Shown in pieces: positions 28,455 through 35,664 of a DNA stretch of 64,000 nucleotides (its first letter is position 1; each line of letters starts with the position of its first letter). The translations under genes and the position numbers were made by a program. The DNA is from an uncultured Geobacter sp. GTDB taxonomy: Bacteria > Desulfobacterota > Desulfuromonadia > Geobacterales > CAIOGM01. Under the pieces are notes generated by a model. That model made no database searches. It was not told the DNA's origin and saw nothing but the letters and a program-made list of their open reading frames with translations. Where the stretch lies: positions 1 through 64,000 of the forward strand of contig CAIUWK010000018.1 of assembly GCA_903902855.1 (NCBI GenBank), read 5' to 3'.

Positions 28455-29690
28455 ATGGCTTCTGAAAATCTGGCAATCAATGACGGCACACCGATTCGCA
28501 CTACTGCTTTTAACCCTTGGCCTCATTTCCCCGATGACGAGGTTGCCGCGGCGACTGCTGTGCTCCGCTCCGGCAAGGTCAACTACTGGACCGGGACGGA
28601 AGGACGGGAGTTCGAAAAAGAGTTTGCCGCTTACTCCGGTTGCAGCCACGCCATCGCCCTGGCCAACGGGACCATGGCCTTGGAACTGGCTCTGTACGGT
28701 CTGGGGATCGGACCGGGCGATGAGGTGATCACCACCAGCCGCACCTTCATCGCCTCGGCATCCTGTATCGTCATGCGCGGCGCGACGCCGGTGCTGGCCG
28801 ATGTGGACCCGGTGAGTCAGAACATCACCGTGGAGACAATCCGTCCCTGCATCACCCCCCGAACGAAGGCCATTATTGCCGTCCATCTGGCGGGGTGGCC
28901 CTGCGACATGGCGCCGATCATGGCACTGGCCCAAGAGCACGGGTTGAAGGTGATCGAGGATTGCGCCCAGTGTCACGGCGCAACCTACCAGGGGCGCCCT
29001 GTGGGGTCGCTGGGGGATGTGGCTGCTTTCTCTTTCTGCCAGGACAAGATCATGTCCACGGGAGGGGAGGGTGGGATGCTGACCACCAATGATGCCGACC
29101 TCTGGGAAAAGGCGTGGAGCTACAAGGATCACGGCAAGAGTTGGGACGCCGTCTATACGCGTGAGCATCAGCCCGGTTTCCGCTGGCTCCATGAAAGTTT
29201 CGGCACCAACTGGCGGCTGACTGAGATGCAGTCGGCCATCGGCAGGTTACAGTTGGCCAAGATGCCGGAGTGGACCCGTATCCGGAACCGTCACGCCGCC
29301 ATCCTCACCGAAGGTTTCTCCAAAATTCCGGCTCTCCGGCTCACCGTTCCCCCCTCGGAGATCGGTCACGCTTACTATAAATACTATGTTTTCATCAGAC
29401 CGGAGATGATGTCCCTATCCCCAGTCCCCGGTCCCCAGTCCCCAAGTTTTGTACGCGATCGGGTGATGACGGCAGTTAACGCCGAAGGGATTCCCTGCTA
29501 TAGCGGCAGTTGCAGCGAGATTTATCTGGAGAAGGCTTTTATTGATGCAGGGTTGGGGCCGAAGGAGCGGCTGCCGGTGGCCCGGGAGCTGGGGGAGACG
29601 AGTCTCATGTTTTTGGTTCATCCGACGCTGTTGGAGGAGGATATGCTGGATACGGTGAAGGCTGTGGCTAAGGTTTTTAATAGGCCATAG
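28455..29690 (+). CDS. DegT/DnrJ/EryC1/StrS aminotransferase, PglE-like
   Basis: A 411-residue PLP aminotransferase. Lys198 in FSFCQDKIMSTGGEGGML is the PLP lysine and DCAQCHGATYQG the ring contact. The TGTEGREFEKEFAAYSGC opening resembles UDP-4-keto-6-deoxy-GlcNAc 4-aminotransferases, so it could make the 4-amino sugar acetylated by the pglD-like enzyme. I chose ATG at 28455 with CGAGGAAT upstream; a TTG at 28434 is open too. Residues about 322-332 (LSPVPGPQSPS) are an in-frame insertion of the GTCCCCG 7-nt repeat (29418-29447). The last two codons and the TAG stop (AGGCCATAG) come from a GGTCATA-type array. Confidence 0.85.
   Translation: MASENLAINDGTPIRTTAFNPWPHFPDDEVAAATAVLRSGKVNYWTGTEGREFEKEFAAYSGCSHAIALANGTMALELALYGLGIGPGDEVITTSRTFIASASCIVMRGATPVLADVDPVSQNITVETIRPCITPRTKAIIAVHLAGWPCDMAPIMALAQEHGLKVIEDCAQCHGATYQGRPVGSLGDVAAFSFCQDKIMSTGGEGGMLTTNDADLWEKAWSYKDHGKSWDAVYTREHQPGFRWLHESFGTNWRLTEMQSAIGRLQLAKMPEWTRIRNRHAAILTEGFSKIPALRLTVPPSEIGHAYYKYYVFIRPEMMSLSPVPGPQSPSFVRDRVMTAVNAEGIPCYSGSCSEIYLEKAFIDAGLGPKERLPVARELGETSLMFLVHPTLLEEDMLDTVKAVAKVFNRP
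29418..29447. repeat. In-frame GTCCCCG-type repeat inside the aminotransferase gene
   Basis: CCCCAGTCCCCGGTCCCCAG with flanks forms four 7-nt units read as SPVPGPQSP. The same units occur at 38747-38850 and 45385-45417. The insertion falls in a C-terminal surface region before FVRDRVMTAV. Confidence 0.75.
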
Positions 29691-29735
29691 GCCATAGGTC
29701 ATAGGTTGGAGGTCATGGGTTATGGGTGGCGATGG
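29683..29735. repeat. GGCCATA/GGTCATA array before the S23 gene
   Basis: Seven-nt units run from the stop codon of the pglE-like gene to the start region of the S23 gene; the last unit, GGTTATGGGTGG, overlaps its ATG (29722). The array after the gene is in inverted orientation. Confidence 0.78.
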
Positions 29736-30114
29736 ATTCCGTGAGTTGAAGGTTTGGCAGCGGGCGAAGGATCTGGCTGTACTCATTTACCGGATTACCG
29801 ACGGCGGCGGAATAGCCAGGGATTTCGGTTTGAAAGATCAGATCCGTCGTGCTGCGGTTTCAGTCCCCAGCAATATCGCGGAAGGTGATGAGCGTGACAC
29901 CAACAAGGATTCCGTCCGTTTTCTCTTTATCGCAAAGGGCTCACTGGCAGAGGTGATAACTCAAACGATTATCGCCAACGAAGTCGGCTATATTAACGAT
30001 GTGGACCGTAGTCACATCGAGCAGGAATGTGAAGTTCTCGGCAAGATGCTCGGCTCCCTCATCAAAGCCCGTTCCGCCCCGCCTCAAAAAGCCGGCATGA
30101 CCCCTGACCCCTAA
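29722..30114 (+). CDS. Four-helix-bundle protein (S23 / 23S rRNA intervening-sequence family)
   Basis: A 130-residue member of the S23/IVP family, with FRELKVWQRAKDLAVLIYRI, GLKDQIRRAAVSVPSNIAEG, RFLFIAKGSLAEVITQ and YINDVDRSHIEQECEVLGKMLGSL in the usual order. Members fold as pentameric four-helix bundles; function is not known. Some are encoded inside 23S rRNA intervening sequences, but no rRNA is near here. It is the only intact copy of three in the window. Arrays of 7-nt repeats bracket it in inverted orientation; the upstream array reaches into its start and the downstream one supplies the last codons (TPDP) and the TAA stop. Confidence 0.85.
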   Translation: MGGDGFRELKVWQRAKDLAVLIYRITDGGGIARDFGLKDQIRRAAVSVPSNIAEGDERDTNKDSVRFLFIAKGSLAEVITQTIIANEVGYINDVDRSHIEQECEVLGKMLGSLIKARSAPPQKAGMTPDP

Positions 30115-30153
30115 CCCCTAACCCCTAACCCCTAACCCCTAACCCCTAACCCC
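30098..30153. repeat. CCCCTAA 7-nt array after the S23 gene
   Basis: Seven near-perfect CCCCTAA/CCCCTGA units, the first giving the C-terminus and stop codon of the S23 gene. This is the reverse complement type of the array at 29683-29735. It is followed at once by the 51-nt element at 30155. Confidence 0.85.
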
Positions 30154-30154
30154 A

Positions 30155-30205
30155 TACGAGACGGCTTCTACCTTCAGTCTTCAGCCTCAATACCTGAGCA
30201 GTTAC
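30155..30205. repeat. 51-nt dispersed element, second copy
   Basis: TACGAGAC...CTTCAGTCTTCAGCCTCAA...GTTAC matches the reverse complement of 1569-1619 at about four positions in five. It abuts the CCCCTAA array. Confidence 0.6.
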
Positions 30206-30258
30206 GTTTCTCTCTTCGACGCCATCAGGTGAAAGCAGGGATTTTAGAAAAATATACC

Positions 30259-30278
30259 AATTCCGGCCGGCCGGAATT
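30259..30278. other. Perfect 20-nt palindrome AATTCCGGCC/GGCCGGAATT
   Basis: AATTCCGGCCGGCCGGAATT equals its own reverse complement. It lies in a 345-nt gene-free stretch downstream of the convergent S23 and parB-like genes. A protein-binding site is possible but not shown; surrounding sequence is AT-rich. Confidence 0.5.
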
Positions 30279-30386
30279 CGGGCGTAACTTCCCGTAAAAT
30301 AAGCATTAATGTGAAAATAGAACGATATTTTTATTGTTTAAAAACTAATGAAATGATGATTTTCATTGTTTGTCGCGTGGGCTTTT

Positions 30387-30450
30387 CGGCGCACGGGAGA
30401 AGAGCATAATCGGCATGACTCGCTGACGATGGGCCTCTTTCCGTGCGCCG
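30387..30450. terminator. Inverted repeat just downstream of the parB-like gene
   Basis: CGGCGCACGG at 30387-30396 is exactly mirrored by CCGTGCGCCG at 30441-30450, and the match extends imperfectly inward (GAGAAGAG / CCTCTTT). With a long loop it could end transcription of the minus-strand parB-like gene, whose stop is at 30461. There is no clear T run, so a terminator is only one reading; an operator is another. Confidence 0.4.
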
Positions 30451-30460
30451 TGGCGTTTCG

Positions 30461-31240
30461 TCACCCTACGATATGATGGAGCGTCTTGAGCGCGGATGAA
30501 CGGAGTTTCTCCAGCAAATCACGCAACGTGAGTTTCTGGTCGTCGTCCAGTTTAGTCAGATCCAGTGCCGTGATCCGATCTGTGCATGCAGTGATGAAGG
30601 CGAGGTTAATGGGGAGGTCTGCCTGTTTCTGTTTGGTAGTCGCCTTGCGTATTTCGCCGCGTGTCAGGCCGCTCTTTTTGTATTTGTCATACAAGGCGGC
30701 CATCCTCACCGTGCTCTTCTGCTTGGCGATTTCCACGAGAATCCCCCGGATGGCCTTGGGGTCGTTGCGGCAATCACTCTTCACCTCATCCGGCAGTTTC
30801 ATAAGCGACAGAATTTCCGAAATGGTGGCGTCGGATTTCCCCAACACGGCGGAGAGATCGCTCAGCTGATAATCGTGCCGGTTTTTCAGCCGGTCGATGG
30901 CCTCGGCCTCTTCCACGGCTGTCAGATTTTCCCGGATCAGATTTTCCACGATGGAGATTTCGATGGGGTCGCCGTCGGTGAGGAGCGCCGGAATGGTTGC
31001 GCATCCGGCCAGTTTTGCCGCCTGATACCGCCGCTCGCCTGAGACCAGCAACAGTGGACCACCGCCGTTCCGCCGCATCAGCACCGGCTCCAGGACACCA
31101 TGCTTCTGGATGGATGTCTTCAACTCTTCAAGCGCCACTGCGTCGAAATACTTGCGCGGTTGCTCCGGATCGGGTTGGAGCTCTTCAAGGGGCAGGTCGT
31201 AGAGTTTCCCTTTTTCGTAGGACATCGTTACCGTTGCCAT
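30461..31240 (-). CDS. Solitary ParB/RepB/Spo0J-like protein
   Basis: A 259-residue ParB-like protein. The N-terminal CTPase/ParB domain begins LPLEELQPDPEQPRKYFD and contains GERRYQAAKLAG (from residue 68) and IVENLIRENLTAVEEAEAI. A helix-turn-helix follows (QLSDLSAVLGKSDATISEIL, about 127-146). The remaining 110 residues, with lysine-rich linker KATTKQKQ, match no chromosomal ParB dimer domain that I recognise. No parA gene is near and the gene runs against all others. A strong ribosome site, AAGGAGG, lies upstream on the minus strand (31248-31254). Orphan ParB proteins occur on plasmids, phages and islands as regulators or nucleases; the role here is open. Confidence 0.85.
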   Translation of the reverse strand: MATVTMSYEKGKLYDLPLEELQPDPEQPRKYFDAVALEELKTSIQKHGVLEPVLMRRNGGGPLLLVSGERRYQAAKLAGCATIPALLTDGDPIEISIVENLIRENLTAVEEAEAIDRLKNRHDYQLSDLSAVLGKSDATISEILSLMKLPDEVKSDCRNDPKAIRGILVEIAKQKSTVRMAALYDKYKKSGLTRGEIRKATTKQKQADLPINLAFITACTDRITALDLTKLDDDQKLTLRDLLEKLRSSALKTLHHIVG

Positions 31241-31604
31241 ATACGCCTCCTTTTCACCAATTGAGTGTTGTCACCGGCAGAGTGCTTTCCTCCTTTCCTC
31301 GACACGTTTTTTGGTAGCAGCATAAATATAACGTTGTTAATTATCAAGAGTTATTTTGTTTTTTTAATTACCACCATGAAATCATGGATTGGCCGCCAAT
31401 AAAGGCGTGCAGTCATATAGGTCAGAGGCTATAGGTCATAGGTCAGAGGCAATAGGTCATTCTGATTGCTACTGATTCTGCGGCTTATGGTTCGACAAGC
31501 TCACCATGAACAGAAAATCGGCCAGTTACAGAGCTGAAAACCGTTCGTCCTGAGCCTGTCAGGGAAAGTATGCATGAATAAAGATCTATGGAATTCTCGT
31601 TCTG
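31241..31604. other. 364-nt gene-free stretch with two dispersed repeats
   Basis: It contains the promoter side of the parB-like gene, a GGTCATA-type array (31417-31466), and a palindromic element (GGTTCGACAAGCTCACCATG at 31489 against CGTTCGTCCTGAGCCTGTC at 31542). The latter type is a common dispersed bacterial repeat. The DUF4160 remnant starts just after it. Confidence 0.6.
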
Positions 31605-31724
31605 ATGTTCTTCAGGGATAATCGCCGACACTATCTTCCTCACATTCATGTGCGCTACCAAGACGATGAGGCTGCTGCTTCAGTAAACGGCGATGAGCCA
31701 TTCCGAATAGCGCCCCTCCAATGA
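31605..31724 (+). pseudogene. DUF4160 protein with internal deletion
   Basis: The open frame from 31578 reads YGILVLMFFRDNRRHYLPHI then HVRYQDDEAAASVNGDEPFR and IAPLQ before a stop. The front part matches DUF4160 proteins (MFxxDHxPPHxHVRY) and the ending IAPL matches their C-terminus, but about 40 residues in between are missing. The true N-terminus is cut by the palindromic repeat ending near 31565. Only a 39-codon frame from ATG 31605 remains. It overlaps the DUF2442 gene by ATGA at 31721-31724, the usual gene pair, so it may survive as a leader for translational coupling. Confidence 0.62.
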
Positions 31725-31975
31725 AGTCGTGTATGACACTCGATGTTGTTGCGGTTACACCATTACCTGATTTCATGCTAGATCTTGTTTTTGCAAATGG
31801 GGAGAAGCGTCGGTTCGACATGAAACCTCTGCTCACCATGAATCCTTGGAGACGGCTTGCTCACTCACAATTGTTTGAGCGCGTACGAGTTGATTATGGC
31901 ACTGTGGTCTGGCCGGGTGAGTTGGATGTTGCGCCGGAAACACTCTACGAAGATTCGGTGATAATTAGGTCATAG
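31721..31975 (+). CDS. DUF2442 domain protein
   Basis: An 84-residue protein with the DUF2442 pattern: VVAVTPLPDFMLDLVFANGEKRRFDMKPLL, then FERVRVDYGTVVWPGELDVAPETLYEDS. DUF2442 genes commonly follow DUF4160 genes and the pair has been suggested to be toxin-antitoxin-like; that is not proven. Start is ATG 31721 (or 31733). The final codons and TAG stop (AGGTCATAG) come from a GGTCATA-type array. Confidence 0.8.
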   Translation: MKSCMTLDVVAVTPLPDFMLDLVFANGEKRRFDMKPLLTMNPWRRLAHSQLFERVRVDYGTVVWPGELDVAPETLYEDSVIIRS

Positions 31976-32063
31976 GCCAGAGGTTAGAGGTTAGAGGTCA
32001 TAGGTTGTAGGTCAGAGGTGAGAGGTTATAGAAACAGGTTAGAGGTTGGAGGTCATAGGTTAT
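31966..32063. repeat. GGTCATA/GGTTAGA array before the broken S23 copy
   Basis: About twelve 7-nt units with one interruption (GAAACAGG, also present at 26939), running from the DUF2442 stop into the ATG of the S23 copy at 32062. The counterpart in inverted orientation follows at 32260. Confidence 0.8.
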
Positions 32064-32265
32064 GGGTGGCGATGGCTTTCGTGAGTTGAAGGTGTGGCAA
32101 CGGGCGAAGGACTTGGCCGTACTCATATACCGGATTACTGACACCGGCGGAATTGCCAGGGATTTCGGTTTGAAAGATCAGATCCGTCGCGCTGCGGTTT
32201 CAGTCCCTAGCAATTCGGCTCTCTCATCAAGGCCCGTTCCACCCCGACTCAAAAAGACAGCATGA
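32062..32265 (+). pseudogene. S23 four-helix-bundle gene with internal deletion
   Basis: The first 51 codons are nearly identical to the intact gene at 29722. After PSN the sequence jumps to the distal part (TCGGCTCTCTCATCAAGGCC corresponds to 30053 onward), removing about 186 nt. The rest is read out of frame (SALSSRPVPPRLKKTA). Two of four helices are gone. Inverted 7-nt arrays bracket it exactly as they bracket the intact copy. Confidence 0.85.
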
Positions 32266-32368
32266 CCCCTAACCCCTGACCTATAACCCCAAACCTATGA
32301 CCCCTGACCCCGAACCTATGACCTATAACCCCTAACCTACGCCTAACCTCTGACCTATGACCTTTGAA
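32260..32368. repeat. CCCCTAA/CCTATGA array after the broken S23 copy
   Basis: About fourteen 7-nt units (CCCCTAA, CCTGACC, CCTATGA), the reverse complement family of the array at 31966-32063. It ends 11 nt before the ATG of the AlbA_2 ATPase gene. Confidence 0.82.
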
Positions 32369-32379
32369 GGTATAACGAC

Positions 32380-33759
32380 ATGACTCTTGTCAAAGATATC
32401 GGGACACTCCTGCGGGATGGGGAATCCCGGACGCTTGAGTTTAAATCGTCTTTTGATCGCGAAACCATCGAGACAGTCGTTGCCTTTGCCAATGCAGGCG
32501 GAGGCGTGATTCTGATCGGTGTTTCCGATAAGGGAGTCGTTACGGGAGTGTCGCTCGGCAAGGAGACGATGAATGAGTGGCTTGGCCAGATCAAGTCGGC
32601 TACCAGCCCTATGGTCATCCCTGACATCGAGGCACACTCAGGAGAAGGTAAAACCGTAGTCGCCATTATAGTCGGTGAATATCCCGTCAAACCGGTCAAC
32701 ACCAGAGGTAAATATTTCAAGCGGATTGCCTCATCGAACTATCAACTGACCCTTTCTGAAATTACCGACCTCTACATGCAGTCGCTGCAGCTCTCCTGGG
32801 ATGCCTACGAAGCGCCGAAAGAAAATCTGGATGCCCTCTCGCTGGCCAAAATAGAGACCTTTATCGACAAGGTCAATCAATCCGGTCGCTTCACTCTGGA
32901 CAAATCCCCCCTGCTCGCCCTGGAAAAACTGAAATATCTGACTCACGGTCGTCCCACCTGGGGGGCACTGCTCCTCTTTGCCGAAGAGCCTCTGCGCCAT
33001 CATATTCATATCGGCAGGTTCAAGACGCCGACCATGATCATCGATGACCGCCAGATTACCGACACCCTGTTCGAGGCGGTTGAGCAGGCGATGAAGTGCA
33101 TAGTCTCACACATAAGCGTGGCCTTCACCTTTGACGGGAGCCTGCAACGCAAGGAGCGTTTTGCGTATCCTCTCCCTGCCCTGCGTGAGGCGCTGCTCAA
33201 TGCCGTCGTTCACCGGGACTATACCAATTCCTCGGATATTCAGATCAAAATATTCGACGACCGGATTACCATCTTCAGCCCTGGTACTCTCTATGGTGGT
33301 CTGACCCTGGAGGATTTGAAGGGCGACAGCTATCAGTCCCGAACTCGCAATAAACTTGTTGCCGAGGCTTTCTACCTGACAAACAATATCGAAAAATACG
33401 GCAGTGGCTTTATCCGGATACGGAAAGAGTTGGCTTCATACCCGGAACTTGGCGTCTCCATAGAAGAAATAGGAGGCGGATTATTGATAACTTTCCGACA
33501 ACTGAGCGGTGTAAGTGAGGGCGTAAGTGAGGGTGTAGGTGAGGGTGTAAATGAGGGTGTAAATGGTTTGATCGAAAGTTTAAAAATGAAACCCGGCATG
33601 AGAACTCCCGAGATTTCCAGAATGCTCGGTGTTCCTCCAAAGACACTAGAGCGCTGGCTAAAAGAGCTTAAGGCGCGCAACCGTATTGTTTATAAAGGCC
33701 CTGACAAGACCGGTGGCTACTATGTGACCGACGGTGATGCCCTGACCCCTGACCCCTGA
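32380..33759 (+). CDS. AlbA_2/Schlafen-type DNA-binding domain with GHKL-like ATPase and wHTH
   Basis: A 459-residue protein. Residues about 12-125 are an AlbA_2 (Schlafen N-terminal-like) domain: ESRTLEFKSSFDRETIETVVAFANAGGGVILIGVSDKG and GKYFKRIASSNYQLTLSEI. Residues about 265-370 form a HATPase_c_4-like domain with LREALLNAVVHRDYTN, FDDRITIFSPG and NNIEKYGSGFIRIRKEL. A low-complexity GVSEGVSEGVGEGVNEGVN linker (encoded by a 12-nt repeat) leads to a winged helix at about 405-450 (MRTPEISRMLGVPPKTLERWL). Such proteins are annotated as regulators or ATP-dependent helicases and some are in defence islands; the role is unknown. The ending LTPDP and TGA stop derive from a CCCCTGA array. Confidence 0.82.
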   Translation: MTLVKDIGTLLRDGESRTLEFKSSFDRETIETVVAFANAGGGVILIGVSDKGVVTGVSLGKETMNEWLGQIKSATSPMVIPDIEAHSGEGKTVVAIIVGEYPVKPVNTRGKYFKRIASSNYQLTLSEITDLYMQSLQLSWDAYEAPKENLDALSLAKIETFIDKVNQSGRFTLDKSPLLALEKLKYLTHGRPTWGALLLFAEEPLRHHIHIGRFKTPTMIIDDRQITDTLFEAVEQAMKCIVSHISVAFTFDGSLQRKERFAYPLPALREALLNAVVHRDYTNSSDIQIKIFDDRITIFSPGTLYGGLTLEDLKGDSYQSRTRNKLVAEAFYLTNNIEKYGSGFIRIRKELASYPELGVSIEEIGGGLLITFRQLSGVSEGVSEGVGEGVNEGVNGLIESLKMKPGMRTPEISRMLGVPPKTLERWLKELKARNRIVYKGPDKTGGYYVTDGDALTPDP

Positions 33760-33885
33760 CCCCTAATCCCGACAAGCCGGAACCATATCGGGTCCACTGT
33801 ACTATTTGGTTCCATCTTGTCCGGCTTAGAAGGCAGAGGTTAGAGGTGCTACACACAGGTCATAGGTTTGAGGCCATTGGTAATC
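33741..33885. repeat. Mixed repeats between the ATPase genes
   Basis: CCCCTGA units (33741-33768) supply the stop of the preceding gene. GACAAGCCGGAACC at 33770 is mirrored by GGTTCCATCTTGTCCGGC at 33810-33827, a palindrome of the module found at the window start. A short GGTTAGA/GGTCATA array follows at 33836-33880. Confidence 0.75.
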
Positions 33886-34028
33886 AATCCCTCAAAATCA
33901 TTCGTAATCGTTTGCTTGCTTTCCTCCTGTGGCTACATAATTCGGATTATTAGGTCATTTAACTCGGATTTTATCTGTACTTATTTTCGGATTATGCCGT
34001 ATAGTTCCATCCCTTGGAGGGGATGGTC

Positions 34029-35276
34029 ATGTTATTTAAACGGCATATCAAGGGACGGATCATAGAGCTGCTGCATGATTTTCGGATCGTATACCTCACC
34101 GGCCCAAGGCAGGCGGGGAAAAGTACACTGGTCAGGGAGATCGCCAAAGAACTGGGAATGGGCTATTACACCCTCGATGATGCGGCTCTTGCAGCCTCGG
34201 CAGAAAGCGACCCGCAGGGACTGCTGGCTTCACTGCCGAAACCACTTGTCCTGGATGAATTCCAGATGGCCCCACACCTGATCGGCGCCATCAAGATGGC
34301 TTCAGACACCGCAAATGGTCAAAAAGGGATCTTTCTTCTCACCGGATTATCCGATATCTTTCGTTCGGCACAGGTTCAGGAATCTCTGCCGGGGCACATG
34401 GCCCGGGTTGAGCTCTATCCTCTGTCGCAAACAGAGCGACATGATGGGCATCTCAACCTGGTCGATTGGCTGATCAGCGGCACCTTCGAGCAGATGATGA
34501 GGCCGTCGCTGGACAGAGTTGAGTTCGGCAAGCTCCTCATAGAAGGAGGATACCCTGAAGCAATAACCAAAAGCCCGCGCTCACGTAGTATCTGGTTTTC
34601 TTCATATATTGAAGGGCGATTGTTCAAAGATTTCGAAACCATGCATCATGCCAAAGGGGAGTATCACACAAAACTCTCGGCGCTTATCCGTAACCTGGCA
34701 GGGATGACAGGCAATCTCATCAAATACGCCAATATAGCCAATGACCTGTCCCAGGACGACAAAACTGTCAAACGGTATATGGAGATACTTGAACTCATGT
34801 TTATCATCCGCCGGCTCCAGCCGTACGTGCGCAACAGCGCCAAGCGTGCCGTGGTTGGTATGCCGAAACTTCATTTTATCGACACCGGCCTGGCCTGCCA
34901 CCTCCTGGGATTGAAAAACCCGGACACGCCGCACACCTCGCAGTTTTTCGGTGGGCTCGTGGAAAACTTTGTTTTTTGCGAACTGCTGAAACATGCCGCC
35001 TGGGCGGATGAGGATGTAGCCTTTTACCACTTCCGTGACACAAGCCGGCACGAACTTGATTTTGTTATCGAGCGGAGTGACGGTGGAGTGGTTGGTATTG
35101 AAATCAAGGCATCCATGACGGTTAAGGCCGAGGATTTCTCGGGATTATCGATCTTTAAAGAGTATGCCAAAGACAAGTTTCTCCACGGGGTACTGTTCTA
35201 TTCAGGTGACAAGGTCCTTCCCTTCAGGGTACATGATACAATTTTCCATGCCCTGCCGATTTCTTCACTGCTGTGA
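34029..35276 (+). CDS. AAA+ ATPase with DUF4143 domain
   Basis: A 415-residue protein of the DUF4143 family. The Walker A motif is GPRQAGKST (Lys31) and Walker B lies in KPLVLDEFQMAP. A sensor-like stretch, FLLTGLSDIF, follows. The C-terminal DUF4143 part has HFIDTGLACHLLGL, QFFGGLVENFVFCELLKHA and a nuclease-like HELDFVIERSDGGVVGIEIKAS (E...D...ExK pattern). I chose ATG 34029 with GGAGGGG at 34015-34021; TTG 34014 and ATG 34023 are also in frame. The family is widespread in accessory regions; its function is not settled. The position beside the Schlafen-type gene and the MNT-HEPN pair fits an accessory or defence island. Confidence 0.87.
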   Translation: MLFKRHIKGRIIELLHDFRIVYLTGPRQAGKSTLVREIAKELGMGYYTLDDAALAASAESDPQGLLASLPKPLVLDEFQMAPHLIGAIKMASDTANGQKGIFLLTGLSDIFRSAQVQESLPGHMARVELYPLSQTERHDGHLNLVDWLISGTFEQMMRPSLDRVEFGKLLIEGGYPEAITKSPRSRSIWFSSYIEGRLFKDFETMHHAKGEYHTKLSALIRNLAGMTGNLIKYANIANDLSQDDKTVKRYMEILELMFIIRRLQPYVRNSAKRAVVGMPKLHFIDTGLACHLLGLKNPDTPHTSQFFGGLVENFVFCELLKHAAWADEDVAFYHFRDTSRHELDFVIERSDGGVVGIEIKASMTVKAEDFSGLSIFKEYAKDKFLHGVLFYSGDKVLPFRVHDTIFHALPISSLL

Positions 35277-35324
35277 CGACGTTCAGGGCAGGTGCAACGA
35301 ACGGGCGAGAGATGCTTGAACCGT

Positions 35325-35348
35325 CTCTCGCAGAGGACGCAGAGGAAA
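35325..35348 (+). repeat. CTCTCGCAGAGG module, single copy
   Basis: Identical to the 24-mer at 6415-6438. Its wider context (ACCGTCTCTCG... to ...GAAATCAAA) equals the reverse complement of 7822-7853. No inverted partner was found nearby. It sits directly upstream of the MNT gene. Confidence 0.75.
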
Positions 35349-35382
35349 TCAAAGACCGGACTATTTGTTTGCGGTGGGAGCT

Positions 35383-35664
35383 ATGAGACTTAATGAGTTT
35401 GAGCGGGCGGCTATTCTGGCTACGGTGAAGAGTTTCGATGAGCATGCCCAGGTATATCTGTTCGGTTCCCGGGTCGACGACACTAAAAAGGGGGGGGATA
35501 TCGATCTCCTTGTTTTTTCGGATATCTTTACCAGGGATGATAGAAGAGCCGTCAAATCGAGGCTGTACGACCTTATCGGAGAGCAGAAAATAGATCTTGT
35601 GGTGGCGGCTGACGCTTCAGATCCTTTCGTCAGCCTGGCACTTCAGACAGGGGTGAAATTATGA
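35383..35664 (+). CDS. MNT-type nucleotidyltransferase (antitoxin, MntA-like)
   Basis: A 93-residue minimal nucleotidyltransferase. LFGSRVDDTKKGGDIDLLVF has Gly28-Ser29 and Asp39-x-Asp41, the GSx(9-10)DxD active-site motif. MntA antitoxins of this fold AMPylate their HEPN toxin. It overlaps the HEPN gene by ATGA at 35661-35664, as expected for the pair. The ATG at 35383 is preferred to TTG 35365 by the family N-terminus, though the ribosome site is weak (GGTGGGAG, very close). Confidence 0.85.
   Translation: MRLNEFERAAILATVKSFDEHAQVYLFGSRVDDTKKGGDIDLLVFSDIFTRDDRRAVKSRLYDLIGEQKIDLVVAADASDPFVSLALQTGVKL

Noticed and set aside
29722-30114. S23 gene as evidence of a 23S rRNA intervening sequence
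   Set aside because: No rRNA sequence lies nearby; the gene is free-standing among repeats.
30098-30153. CCCCTAA array resembling telomere repeats
   Set aside because: It is short, internal, one of several related 7-nt arrays in both orientations, and joined to a gene stop codon.
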